64,000 bases of DNA from Gemmatimonas phototrophica (lineage in GTDB: Bacteria > Gemmatimonadota > Gemmatimonadetes > Gemmatimonadales > Gemmatimonadaceae). Position 1 is the first letter of the stretch, and each line of letters begins with the position of its first letter. The translations under genes were made by a program, and so were the position numbers. Positions 1 to 8,533 of this stretch are shown here, piece by piece. The notes under the pieces were generated by a model. The model saw only the letters and a program-made list of their open reading frames with translations. It did no database searches and had not been told where the DNA came from. The stretch spans positions 2,046,001 through 2,110,000 of the forward strand of contig NZ_CP011454.1 of assembly GCF_000695095.2 (NCBI RefSeq), given 5' to 3'.

Positions 1-13
1 TGGCGGAGGACGC

Positions 14-1393
14 ATGACCATCGACGCGCTGCGCGCCCACCGTGTCTCCGACGCCTGGAGCGTCTTTGACGCCGTGCAGGCCGGTCCCGACGGACTCAAT
101 GCGTTCCTGTCCACCGATCGCACAGCGGTCGGCAACGCCACTGGTTCGCTCGCCGGCGTGCCCGTGGCGGTCAAGGACAATCTGGCAACGCTGCACATGC
201 CTACGACCTGCGGGTCGAAGATCCTTGACGGCTACATCAGTCCGTTTGAAGCCACCGCGGTTCGCAAGCTGCGCGAGGCCGGTGCTGCGATCATCGGCAA
301 GACCAACATGGACGAGTTCGCGATGGGCTCGTCCAATGAGAACAGCGCGTACGGACCGGTGCGCAATCCGGTTGATCGCACGCGCGTGCCGGGGGGCAGT
401 TCCGGCGGCTCGGCCGCCGCGGTGGCCTCCGGGGTCGTCCGCATCGCGTTGGGCTCCGAAACGGGCGGCTCCGTGCGACAGCCAGCGGCCTTCTGCGGCA
501 TCGTGGGGATCAAGCCCACGTATGGTCGAGTCAGTCGATATGGGTTGGTGGCGTACGCCTCGTCGCTCGATAACGTGGGAGTCTTCGGTGCGACGGTCCA
601 TGAGGCGGCACTCGGACTGCAGGTAATTGCCGGACACGATCGCTTCGATTCCACCAGTGCGAACACCCTCGTGCCTTCACTGGTCCCAGATCTTGGCACC
701 AGTGATCGTCCACTGACGGGGCTCGTGGTGGGCAAGCCGCGGGAGTATTTCCCGGCGTCCCTCGATCCACGCGTGGCGGAACGATGCGAACGCGCACTCG
801 CCTCGTTGGTGGCCTTGGGCGCGGAAGTCCGTGACGTATCGCTGCCCAGTACCGAGTTGGCGATCCCCGTGTATTACATCATCGCGCCGGCCGAAGCCTC
901 CAGTAACCTCGCGCGCTACGATGGCGTGCGGTACGGACATCGTGCGCCGGCGGCGGATCTCGGCACCCTGTACGAGCAAACACGATCGCAGGGCTTTGGT
1001 GCCGAAGTCACGCGGCGTATTCTGCTCGGCACGTACGTCCTGAGTGCCGGCTATTACGATGCGTATTACAAGCGGGCACAAGCCGTGCGCTCGCTCATCA
1101 CGCAGGAGTTTACGCAGGTCTTCGCCAGTGGCGTGCATCTGCTGTTCACGCCAACAGCGCCAACCACGGCGTTTCGTCTCGGCGAAGTCTCTGATCCTTA
1201 CGAGATGTATCTGAGCGACATCTTTACGGTCACCGCCAACCTGGCGGGCATTCCGGCCATGTCGCTACCGGTCGGTCGTATCGATGGGCTCCCGGTCGGG
1301 GGACAATTCATGGCCGCACCGTTTGATGAGGCCACCATGCTTCGGGCAGCGGCCGCACTGGAACGGGTACTTGGGGCGGAGGCACACCAGTGA
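14..1393 (+). CDS. gatA: Glutamyl/aspartyl-tRNA amidotransferase subunit A
   Basis: GatA is the glutaminase subunit of the GatCAB amidotransferase, which converts Glu-tRNA(Gln) or Asp-tRNA(Asn) to the amide form in the cytoplasm. The protein is 459 aa and has the amidase-signature core. The Ser-cisSer-Lys triad is visible as K54 (VAVKDN), S129 (GGSSGGS) and S153 (GSETGGS). The ATG at 14 has a GGAGGA ribosome-binding site just upstream, so the gene is complete although it lies at the window edge. Its stop overlaps the GTG start of gatB. No gatC is seen in the window; it may lie just upstream of position 1. Confidence 0.97.
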   Translation: MTIDALRAHRVSDAWSVFDAVQAGPDGLNAFLSTDRTAVGNATGSLAGVPVAVKDNLATLHMPTTCGSKILDGYISPFEATAVRKLREAGAAIIGKTNMDEFAMGSSNENSAYGPVRNPVDRTRVPGGSSGGSAAAVASGVVRIALGSETGGSVRQPAAFCGIVGIKPTYGRVSRYGLVAYASSLDNVGVFGATVHEAALGLQVIAGHDRFDSTSANTLVPSLVPDLGTSDRPLTGLVVGKPREYFPASLDPRVAERCERALASLVALGAEVRDVSLPSTELAIPVYYIIAPAEASSNLARYDGVRYGHRAPAADLGTLYEQTRSQGFGAEVTRRILLGTYVLSAGYYDAYYKRAQAVRSLITQEFTQVFASGVHLLFTPTAPTTAFRLGEVSDPYEMYLSDIFTVTANLAGIPAMSLPVGRIDGLPVGGQFMAAPFDEATMLRAAAALERVLGAEAHQ

Positions 1394-2856
1394 CCAACGC
1401 GACTGCGACGACGACCGCGACGAGTGATTGGGAACTCGTCATCGGGTTGGAAGTGCACTGCCAACTCAAGACGCGCAGCAAGATCTTCTGCGGTTGCCAC
1501 ACGTCGTTCGGCGACGCGCCAAACGCGAACACCTGTCCCGTGTGTCTGGGTCTTCCAGGAGCGCTTCCGGTACTGAATGCGCACGCCGTGGAGCTGGCGA
1601 CGCGCGCGTCGCTGGCGCTGGGGTGCACCGTGCACGAAACGTCGGTCTTTGCACGGAAGAATTACTTCTATCCCGATCTGCCCAAGGGATATCAGATCTC
1701 CCAGTTCGATCGGCCGCTGGCAACCGAAGGGGCAATCGTCGTGGGGCACGATGCCGCTGGTATACCACGGGTCATCCGGGTCCATCGGGTGCATATGGAG
1801 GAAGACGCGGGCAAGTCGGTGCATGATCGGTTTGCGGACGTCTCGGCCATTGATCTCAATCGTGCCGGTACGCCGCTCGTGGAAATCGTGTCCGAGCCCG
1901 ATATCCGCAGTGCCGAGGACGCCGTGAGTTACGCGCGACGCCTCAAGCAGATCCTCGAGTATGCCGAAGTCTCCGACGCGAACATGGAAGAAGGGTCACT
2001 CCGTGTAGATGTGAACATCTCGGTGCGTCGCCACGGAGAGCAGACCCTCGGCACCAAAACAGAGATCAAGAATCTCAATTCCTTCTCGGCCATCGAGCGC
2101 GCCGTGGACATTGAGTTCGTTCGGCAATGCACGGTCCTGGCCGCCGGCGGGATCATCGAACAGCAGACCATGCTGTACGATGACAAGCGTCAGCAGGTCC
2201 GGCCTGCACGGAGCAAGGAAGGCAGTCACGACTATCGCTATTTTCCTGAGCCGGATTTGCCGCCATTGCGCCTGTCGGCGGAGTACATCGCCGCGCAGGG
2301 CGCCGCGCTGCCGGAGCTTCCTCCGGCACGTCGGGAACGTTTCGTTGCCCAATATGGGCTCGGCCTGACAGAGGTCGAGCAACTGGTTGTCACTCGCGAG
2401 TTGGCCGATCGGTTTGAAGCCATGGCGGCAGCGGCCGGTGATGCGCGTCGTGCGGCCAATTGGATGCTGGGCCCCGTGCTCGCGGCTGTGAATGCCTCAG
2501 GACAGCCGTTGTCTGCGCATCCCGTCTCACCGGAGCGTCTCGGCGCTTTGATCCGGATGGAAGCGTCCGGTGAACTCTCCAATACGGCGGCCCGTCAGCT
2601 CTTCACTATGCTGGAGCAACAGGACGGGGACCCGCTGGAACTGGCACGGGGCGCCGGGCTGCTGCAGGTCCGCGATGACGGGGCCCTCGTGGGCTGGATC
2701 GACGAAGTCCTTGCCGAAAACCCTGCGGAGGCCGCCCGTTTTCTCTCCGGCGAAAAAAAGCTGCAGGGCGTGCTGGTCGGCCTCGTCATGAAAAAATCAA
2801 AAGGCGCAGCCGACCCCAAGAAGGTCAACCAGCTACTGGGCGCTCGCGCGGACTGA
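1390..2856 (+). CDS. gatB: Glutamyl/aspartyl-tRNA amidotransferase subunit B
   Basis: GatB is the kinase/transamidase subunit of GatCAB. It phosphorylates the tRNA-bound Glu or Asp and transfers ammonia delivered from GatA. The 488 aa protein begins with the usual WELVIGLEVHCQL segment, carries the CxC...CxxC zinc-site cysteines (residues about 36-54, FCGCHTSF...CPVC), and ends with the helical YqeY-like tail (about 340-488). The GTG start at 1390 overlaps the gatA stop by 4 bases (GTGA), indicating translational coupling. The 3' end overlaps the convergent minus-strand phospholipase-like gene by about 32 bases. Confidence 0.97.
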   Translation: MTNATATTTATSDWELVIGLEVHCQLKTRSKIFCGCHTSFGDAPNANTCPVCLGLPGALPVLNAHAVELATRASLALGCTVHETSVFARKNYFYPDLPKGYQISQFDRPLATEGAIVVGHDAAGIPRVIRVHRVHMEEDAGKSVHDRFADVSAIDLNRAGTPLVEIVSEPDIRSAEDAVSYARRLKQILEYAEVSDANMEEGSLRVDVNISVRRHGEQTLGTKTEIKNLNSFSAIERAVDIEFVRQCTVLAAGGIIEQQTMLYDDKRQQVRPARSKEGSHDYRYFPEPDLPPLRLSAEYIAAQGAALPELPPARRERFVAQYGLGLTEVEQLVVTRELADRFEAMAAAAGDARRAANWMLGPVLAAVNASGQPLSAHPVSPERLGALIRMEASGELSNTAARQLFTMLEQQDGDPLELARGAGLLQVRDDGALVGWIDEVLAENPAEAARFLSGEKKLQGVLVGLVMKKSKGAADPKKVNQLLGARAD

Positions 2857-3772
2857 ACGGCGGTAACGGCAACTCCGCAGCATGTCGCAGCGGAGTGGTC
2901 GGCATGCCGAACATGCGGTCGGCCTCGAGGGCGGCGCGCATGTCGCCGCCTTGCCTTCGGGCGAGGCGGCGCACCTGCTTGGCCTCGCGTAAAGGCTTGT
3001 CCCCCGACGGATCAAATCGATACGGCTCGCTTGCGTCCCATCGGTTCAGCAGATCCACCACATAGTCGAACGAGCGGGACAGATATCGTCCAACGTCGGC
3101 ATCGCTCAGATCCCATCGGCTATTCTCGGACACCAACTGGAAGATGCGCTGCCACGATTCGGTATCCGTGACATAGACCATCCCGCGGAAGATGCGCCGG
3201 TTGGTTGGGGTGCCGAACAACGTGGGGCTCAAAATGCGGTCGAGGTGCTGGTCGGCCCGCGAATGATCAAGAGTGAGCAGTTCGCGGGCACGGCGAGGCC
3301 ACAGATCGCCAATGTGCGTGTCTATTCGGCTCTCCCAATAGCTGTGGCCGAGTGCGGTGGTACTGGACGTGACCGCCAGCTGTCGCGGGACGAAAAAGTT
3401 GTGCGCCACGACGTCGGCGGCGAGGTGCGACAAATAGCCCAGCGCAAAGGCCCGCAATGCTGGCGGTTCGGCTTCGTCGTGAATCTCCAGGCCAACGTGC
3501 CACGAATGGCAATGCCGGCCGACTTCCGCGTACTTCTTGGCGATGCTCGTGTCGGCGGCAATGGACCCGTACAGGAAATCCGCCGGGAATGCGGCGAGCA
3601 GGTCCGCGATGGATGAAGGCACGAGGTGCAAATGGCGAAGGACCGCGTCACCCAGAAAGACGTGGGTTCCTGGCGTCCAAGCCCAGGCCGCCGACGGGAG
3701 CATCGCGACGGCTGTTACAGCGACCAGCAGGGCAAGGCCCCATGGAAGCCGCCGACCGTCAGTCACGATCAT
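2825..3772 (-). CDS. Secreted zinc-dependent phospholipase C-like protein
   Basis: This is a 315 aa exported protein resembling the zinc-dependent phospholipase C / S1-P1 nuclease fold (PF00882-like). From the ATG at 3772 it has a signal peptide (RR, then a hydrophobic stretch). The likely cleavage after AWA (residue 31) leaves an N-terminal Trp (WTPGTH). In characterised members the mature N-terminal Trp is a zinc ligand. Other candidate ligands are H37, D74, H88, H92, and the LGYLSHLAADVVAH motif (H116, D120, H124). A longer in-frame start at 3910 would bury the signal peptide, so I prefer 3772. The start overlaps the upstream DUF948-like gene by 14 bases. The substrate is unknown; many environmental members are annotated only by family. 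Confidence 0.72.
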   Translation of the reverse strand: MIVTDGRRLPWGLALLVAVTAVAMLPSAAWAWTPGTHVFLGDAVLRHLHLVPSSIADLLAAFPADFLYGSIAADTSIAKKYAEVGRHCHSWHVGLEIHDEAEPPALRAFALGYLSHLAADVVAHNFFVPRQLAVTSSTTALGHSYWESRIDTHIGDLWPRRARELLTLDHSRADQHLDRILSPTLFGTPTNRRIFRGMVYVTDTESWQRIFQLVSENSRWDLSDADVGRYLSRSFDYVVDLLNRWDASEPYRFDPSGDKPLREAKQVRRLARRQGGDMRAALEADRMFGMPTTPLRHAAELPLPPFSPRERPVAG

Positions 3773-4385
3773 CCGGATCGCTGGCACCGTCGCCCCGCAA
3801 GGGCCGTGTCGGATGTCGCGAGCTGCCCCCGTCATCGCGGGGACGCCGACGTTTCCGACGGCCGCCCGGCAAGCGTGACAGCATTTCGTTGGCCCCCAGC
3901 CGGACGCCACGAATCGCCGTCACCGCCGTGATCGCCGTTTCCTCCAGTTCGTCCTGAATCACGTCCAGGACGGCATTCACTTCATCAACCCGCTGTGCCG
4001 TGATCTCGGCCGCATCGAGGATGGTGTCCCCTACGGCGGCCGCGGCATCACTCACCACCTGCACATCTCGCTTGACCGTGGCCACCATGTCCCGCGCATC
4101 ACCGACAATCGCGTTGGCGTTGGCAAGGATGGGGCGGGTATCAGTGGCAATGCGCTCCAGCGACGCATTGAGTTTCTTCACCCCCTCCCGAAGCGCTGCC
4201 AGCAGCAGGATGAAGACCACTAGCGCACCAACGGCAAGCAGGAGCACGACGATCTGCAGAATGCCACTCGTCCATTCCAGCACGCCACGATCCGGGATGG
4301 TGCGGGCAATGATCGTGTCCGGCAGGCTTACGACCTGCATCAGGGACCACGTCAGGAGCTGGGGCACTGCGCTCACAAGGGCCAT
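3759..4385 (-). CDS. DUF948-like single-pass membrane protein
   Basis: This 208 aa protein has one strong transmembrane helix at about residues 40-63. A long amphipathic, coiled-coil-like region follows (about 64-160), rich in Ala, Val, Asp and Thr, with a basic C-terminal tail (GGRRKRRRPRDD). The layout (short N-terminus, TM helix, 'ALREGVKKLNASLERIATDTRPIL'-type helix) resembles DUF948 or methyl-accepting-like membrane proteins of unknown function. It is transcribed divergently from murA and is probably co-transcribed with the overlapping phospholipase-like gene. No catalytic motif is seen. The start is uncertain; a second Met is at residue 16. Confidence 0.6.
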   Translation of the reverse strand: MALVSAVPQLLTWSLMQVVSLPDTIIARTIPDRGVLEWTSGILQIVVLLLAVGALVVFILLLAALREGVKKLNASLERIATDTRPILANANAIVGDARDMVATVKRDVQVVSDAAAAVGDTILDAAEITAQRVDEVNAVLDVIQDELEETAITAVTAIRGVRLGANEMLSRLPGGRRKRRRPRDDGGSSRHPTRPLRGDGASDPDDRD

Positions 4386-4482
4386 ACTGTTGATCTAAGG
4401 GCTCCCAAGGCTCGTGTCCATGGCGTCGCGTGACTAACCTTGTTGCTCACGCCGTTCGAATCTCGCGCCTCGCCCAGATCAT

Positions 4483-5778
4483 ATGTCCGCGGTTCAATAC
4501 ATCGTAGAAGGTGGTCAGCGCCTCCAGGGCACCATTCGCCCTGCGGGCAACAAGAACGCGGCGTTGCCTATCGTTGCGGCAGCATTGATCACGGACCAGC
4601 CTGTGCAATTGCACAATGTCCCGCGTATCCGGGACATTGAAACGCTGGTGGAGCTGATCCGCACCACCGGCGCCGACTGCGAGTGGAACGGCGAGAATTC
4701 CCTGCGCATCCACGCCCGGGAGGTCCGCGCGGCTGACTTGGATCCGGCCATGTGCGTGCGCATTCGGGCGTCCATCCTGCTGGCCGCCCCGCTGCTGGCA
4801 CGCTGCGGGACCGTTACGCTGTCCCCGCCGGGAGGCGACGTCATTGGACGTCGTCGTCTGGATACTCACTTCCACGTCTTGCAGGCCCTCGGCGCCACCT
4901 ACGAGCTCGGCGCCCGGTTCCGCTTTGACACCCCCGGCCTGGTCGGCGCGGACGTCTTCCTCGATGAACCCAGCGTCACGGCCACAGAGAACGCGCTGGT
5001 GGCCGCTGTGGCCGCCAAGGGACGCACCATCCTGCGAAATGCCGCCAGCGAGCCGCACGTACAGGATCTGGCCCGGTTCCTCGTCGCCCTCGGGGCTCGC
5101 ATCGAGGGGATCGGCTCCAACGTGTATACCATCGAGGGGGGGCTGCCGCTCGGCGGTGCGACCCATGAAATCGGACCGGATCACATCGAGGTCGGATCGT
5201 TCATCGGCCTCGCGGCGGTTACCCGATCCACCCTGCGCATTGAGCGCGCCGGCGTTGAGCACTTGCGCAGCACGCTCATGGGCTTTGAAAAGCTGGGCAT
5301 CTCCTGTCAGATCGACGGCGACGACCTGATCGTCCCGGCTGAGCAGTCGCGTCAGATGCAGAACGATCTGGGCGGACACGTGGCCAAGCTGGAAGACCAG
5401 CCGTGGCCGGCCTTTCCGGCGGATACCATGTCCATCGCCATTGTGGCCGCGACCCAATGCGAAGGCATGATTCTCTTCCATGAGAAGATGTTCGAGTCGC
5501 GCCTCTATTTCACCGACAAGCTGGTGGGGATGGGGGCCCGCATCGTGCTCTGTGATCCGCACCGGGCCATTGTCTCCGGTCCCACCCAATTGCGAGGTGG
5601 AACGGTGGAATCCCCGGACATCCGTGCCGGCATGGCCATGTTGCTGGCGGCACTGTGTGCAGACGGCACCAGTGTCATCAATAACGCGCAGCAGATCGAG
5701 CGGGGATACGAGCGTATCGAGTCCCGTCTGGGGGCGCTGGGCGCCCGGATCAAGCGCGTGGTTCTGAGCGCGCAGTAA
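4483..5778 (+). CDS. murA: UDP-N-acetylglucosamine 1-carboxyvinyltransferase (MurA), Cys-to-Asp variant
   Basis: MurA transfers enolpyruvate from PEP to UDP-GlcNAc, the first committed step of peptidoglycan synthesis in the cytoplasm. The 431 aa protein has the EPSP-synthase-like double barrel fold signatures, including K24 in AGNKNAALPI and the LSPPGG loop. In E. coli MurA the mobile loop carries Cys115, the residue alkylated by fosfomycin. Here the equivalent residue is D119 (PPGGDVIG, codon 4837-4839). Asp at this position is known in Mycobacterium, Chlamydia and Borrelia, keeps activity, and gives intrinsic fosfomycin resistance. pgeF follows 11 bases downstream. It is divergent from the DUF948-like gene, with a 97-base intergenic region. 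Confidence 0.96.
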   Translation: MSAVQYIVEGGQRLQGTIRPAGNKNAALPIVAAALITDQPVQLHNVPRIRDIETLVELIRTTGADCEWNGENSLRIHAREVRAADLDPAMCVRIRASILLAAPLLARCGTVTLSPPGGDVIGRRRLDTHFHVLQALGATYELGARFRFDTPGLVGADVFLDEPSVTATENALVAAVAAKGRTILRNAASEPHVQDLARFLVALGARIEGIGSNVYTIEGGLPLGGATHEIGPDHIEVGSFIGLAAVTRSTLRIERAGVEHLRSTLMGFEKLGISCQIDGDDLIVPAEQSRQMQNDLGGHVAKLEDQPWPAFPADTMSIAIVAATQCEGMILFHEKMFESRLYFTDKLVGMGARIVLCDPHRAIVSGPTQLRGGTVESPDIRAGMAMLLAALCADGTSVINNAQQIERGYERIESRLGALGARIKRVVLSAQ

Positions 5779-5789
5779 CCCCTCCCTTC

Positions 5790-6497
5790 GTGACCACCGC
5801 GGTATTGCCCCGGGCGGAGGAAGTCACTGGCCTCCCTGATTGGATGCGCGGCTGGACTACCACGCGCGCCAACGGGTCGTTTGGGCTGGGCTCCTCCGAG
5901 CCAGTCGCCGATGTGATGTCCCGGTGGGGAGCATTGCAGGAGGAGTTGGCCGCCCTCGGGGTCACCCGATTGGCCACGGCCCATCAGGTCCATGGGGCCG
6001 AGGTGGCGCAACACCACGGAGACTGGCGGGGCTGGCTCCGGGGGCAGGGCATCGATGGCCATTGGACCGCGACCCCGGGGACAGCGCTGGCGGTGACCGT
6101 TGCCGATTGCACGCCCGTGATCGTATGGCACCCCCGCGGAGCGGTGGCCGCCCTTCATGCTGGCTGGCGTGGTACCGCGGCGCGCATTCTGGATCGGGGG
6201 CTCGACCTCTTCGAACAGCAAGGGTATGCCCCCGACGAGTGTGGTGTCTTTCTCGGTCCGGCGATCTGCCGTGACTGTTATGAGGTGGGGCCCGAAGTCC
6301 TCGACGCCATGTTCGGAACGCTCCACCACGCGAAAGGGTACCTTGACGTCCGGGCGGTGCTGGCGGAGCAGGCCACGGTCCGTCGGGTCGCTTCGGTTCG
6401 GACCGCGGACGGGTGCACCAAATGCCACCAGGACCGGTACTTCAGCCATCGCGGCGGCGATGCCGGTCGCATGCTGGGCGTGGTCGCGCTGCTTTAA
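5790..6497 (+). CDS. pgeF: Peptidoglycan editing factor / laccase-domain protein (YfiH family)
   Basis: This 235 aa protein belongs to the YfiH/PgeF Cu-oxidase_4 family. E. coli PgeF removes mis-incorporated residues from UDP-MurNAc peptides; other members show purine nucleoside phosphorylase or laccase activity. Diagnostic motifs are ATAHQVHGAEV, VTVADCTPVIVW and LHAGWRGTAARIL, which hold the His/Cys/His metal site, plus C-terminal GCTKCHQDRYFSHR. It starts with GTG at 5790, 11 bases after murA. The location directly downstream of murA fits the peptidoglycan-editing role. Confidence 0.9.
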   Translation: MTTAVLPRAEEVTGLPDWMRGWTTTRANGSFGLGSSEPVADVMSRWGALQEELAALGVTRLATAHQVHGAEVAQHHGDWRGWLRGQGIDGHWTATPGTALAVTVADCTPVIVWHPRGAVAALHAGWRGTAARILDRGLDLFEQQGYAPDECGVFLGPAICRDCYEVGPEVLDAMFGTLHHAKGYLDVRAVLAEQATVRRVASVRTADGCTKCHQDRYFSHRGGDAGRMLGVVALL

Positions 6498-6541
6498 TGG
6501 TGGCAACACGCTGCAGATTGTCCGAAGAACGGCCAGTCATC

Positions 6542-6570
6542 TTGACCCAGCCATAGCCCGTCCATAGCTT
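6542..6570 (+). promoter_or_regulatory. Candidate sigma-70-type promoter upstream of the rimP leader
   Basis: TTGACC at 6542-6547 is followed by exactly 17 bases and TAGCTT at 6565-6570. The -35 is nearly consensus; the -10 is weak. The same TTGACC-N17 form occurs before the tRNA cluster at 25900. Initiation near 6577 would place both leader hairpins (6603-6652) in the transcript ahead of rimP. Confidence 0.45.
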
Positions 6571-6602
6571 GCAAGTCTGAGATGGAACCTCTGGTGACCT
6601 CG

Positions 6603-6652
6603 TCCGCCTAGCGTGGGCGGAAGAAGTGTGGGGATGGCCCCCACACTTTTTT
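6603..6652 (+). terminator. Double hairpin ending in a strong intrinsic terminator; possible attenuator of the rimP-nusA-infB operon
   Basis: A 6-bp hairpin (6603-6608 with 6616-6621) is followed by a perfect 9-bp GC-rich stem (6625-6633 with 6639-6647, loop ATGGC) and then six T residues (6647-6652). This is a textbook Rho-independent terminator. It could end murA-pgeF transcription, end a short RNA begun at about 6577, or act as an attenuator before rimP, whose start is about 90 bases downstream. Confidence 0.8.
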
Positions 6653-6742
6653 GTTCTCTGGGGGTTACGCGGAGTTCATATTCCAGTGGTGCCGTACGGT
6701 GCCTGCTGGTCGCAGTCAGGTTGTCGTTTTGGAGGTCAGCAG

Positions 6743-7210
6743 GTGGGCGAGTCTATCGAACCCATTGTCACGCGGGAACTTGACGCACTGGGCTTCGATC
6801 TGGTCGAGCTGCGTCGGGGGGGCTCAAAGGCTCGTCCTGTGCTGGAGATCCGGATCGATCGCCGGGACGAAGAAAAGGTGACGGTCGACGACTGTGCGCA
6901 CGCCTCTCGGGCTCTCGAAGCCCGGTTGGAAGCGGATGCGCTGGTTGCCGAGCAGTATGTGTTGGAGGTGTCCTCGCCTGGCGCGGACCGGCCACTTCGG
7001 CATGCCGCCGATTGGCGCCGGTTCATTGGTCGTCGGGCGACGGTCACCTGTGCGTTGTTGGCGGGTGGAAAACAGGAAGTCGAGATTCTCGCGCTGGATG
7101 GCGAGTCAGGCGCTGAGGTGGCGTTGGTGCGGGACCCGAAGGGGCGGGAAGTACAGGTGCCGCTCCGCGAGGTGTCGCAAGCGCGACTGGCGTTTCACTG
7201 GAAACGATAG
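6743..7210 (+). CDS. rimP: Ribosome maturation factor RimP
   Basis: RimP is needed for maturation of the 30S ribosomal subunit. The 155 aa product has the N-terminal alpha/beta domain (IEPIVTRELDALGFDLVEL) with EVSSPGADRPL, and a C-terminal SH3-like domain (about 80-155). I place the start at GTG 6743 because a GGAGG site lies at 6731-6735 with good spacing and the product then begins like the family. The upstream in-frame ATG at 6626 lies inside the terminator hairpin. First gene of the rimP-nusA-L7Ae-infB-rbfA-truB-ribF operon, 9 bases before nusA. Confidence 0.93.
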   Translation: MGESIEPIVTRELDALGFDLVELRRGGSKARPVLEIRIDRRDEEKVTVDDCAHASRALEARLEADALVAEQYVLEVSSPGADRPLRHAADWRRFIGRRATVTCALLAGGKQEVEILALDGESGAEVALVRDPKGREVQVPLREVSQARLAFHWKR

Positions 7211-7219
7211 GGGAGACGG

Positions 7220-8533
7220 ATGGCCGGATCGGCGGAAATTCTCACAGCGTTACGTGAGCTGTCGAATCTGAAGCAGATCACGCGCGAGGAGCTGCACGGG
7301 CTTCTCCAGGACGGCATTCTGGCCGCACTGGCCAAGAAGCACGGGGCCAACGTCCAGGCGGAAATCGAAATTGATGAAGTCAAGGGCGCCATTCGCATCG
7401 TGCTGCTGAAGACGGTGGTGAATGAAGTCACCGACGAATCTCGTGAAGTAACGCTTGAAGAGGCGCGCTTCATGGATCCGGAATTCCAGGCGGGTGACGT
7501 CATGGAAATTCCCGTCGACTTCATGGAGTTCGGCCGCACAGCCGTTCAGGCCGCGAAGCAGCGCATCATTCAGCGCGTGCGCGAAGGCGAGCGGACCCGT
7601 ATTCGCGATGAATTCGCGGGTCGGGTCGGTGATCTGTTGTCAGGTGAGGTGCAGCAGATCGAGCGCGGAAAGCTCGTGGTCATGCTCAACAAGTTCCGGG
7701 AAGCGGAAGCCATTATTCCGTACCGTGAACAGAATCATCGTGAGCATTACCATCAGGGCGAGCCGGTGCGCGCGGTGCTCAAGCGGGTCGAGGACACCCC
7801 CAAGGGGCCGCGACTCATTCTGAGCCGGGCCGACGCCCTGTTTGTGCAGGCGCTCTTCAAGCTCGAAGTGCCGGAAATCCAGCAGGGGATCGTGGAGATC
7901 AAGGCCGCCGCGCGTGAAGTCGGAAGTCGCACCAAGATTGCCGTCACGTCGCGCGATGACGCCGTCGATCCGGTCGGAGCGTGCGTGGGGCTCAAGGGAG
8001 CCCGGGTACAGGCGGTCGTCAACGAACTGGGTGGCGAGCGCATCGATATCGTGCCGTGGTCTCCCGATCCTGAGCGGTTTGCGAAGCTGGCCCTGGCGCC
8101 GGCCCGCGTGGCGCGCGTCTTCAGTGATGCCGTGTCACGTACCATTCAGGCCGTCGTTGACGAGGATCAGCTGTCGCTGGCCATCGGACGCAACGGACAG
8201 AATGTGCGGCTCGCGTCGGAACTGACCGGCTGGAAGATCGACCTCTACTCAAGCCGTGAATGGCTCGAGAAGGGCGGTGAGGGGCCGTTGTTCGCCCCGC
8301 TCCCCGAAGACGAAGCCGAAGCCGATATCCCGCTCACTGAGATCGATGGCCTCGAAACGGCCACGGTGGCGGTGCTGTCGGAAGCGGGTTACAACACGCT
8401 GAACGACATTCTCGATCTCAATCGGGACGATCTGCTGCGACTGCCGGGCATCGCGCCTGAAGAGGCAGACCGCATCATGTCGATCATCGATGAACTCACG
8501 ACCGAAGACGACGAAGGTGGTGTCAGCGCGTGA
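7220..8533 (+). CDS. nusA: Transcription termination/antitermination protein NusA
   Basis: NusA binds RNA polymerase and modulates pausing, intrinsic termination and rRNA antitermination. The 437 aa protein has the N-terminal polymerase-binding domain (about 1-125), an S1 domain (about 132-200), tandem KH domains (about 200-345, with the DEDQLSLAIGRNGQNVRLAS segment), and one C-terminal helix-hairpin-helix region (about 375-430, LLRLPGIAPEEADRIM). ATG 7220 follows AGGGGAG. NusA regulates its own operon in E. coli, which makes the hairpin leader upstream of rimP relevant. Confidence 0.97.
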   Translation: MAGSAEILTALRELSNLKQITREELHGLLQDGILAALAKKHGANVQAEIEIDEVKGAIRIVLLKTVVNEVTDESREVTLEEARFMDPEFQAGDVMEIPVDFMEFGRTAVQAAKQRIIQRVREGERTRIRDEFAGRVGDLLSGEVQQIERGKLVVMLNKFREAEAIIPYREQNHREHYHQGEPVRAVLKRVEDTPKGPRLILSRADALFVQALFKLEVPEIQQGIVEIKAAAREVGSRTKIAVTSRDDAVDPVGACVGLKGARVQAVVNELGGERIDIVPWSPDPERFAKLALAPARVARVFSDAVSRTIQAVVDEDQLSLAIGRNGQNVRLASELTGWKIDLYSSREWLEKGGEGPLFAPLPEDEAEADIPLTEIDGLETATVAVLSEAGYNTLNDILDLNRDDLLRLPGIAPEEADRIMSIIDELTTEDDEGGVSA

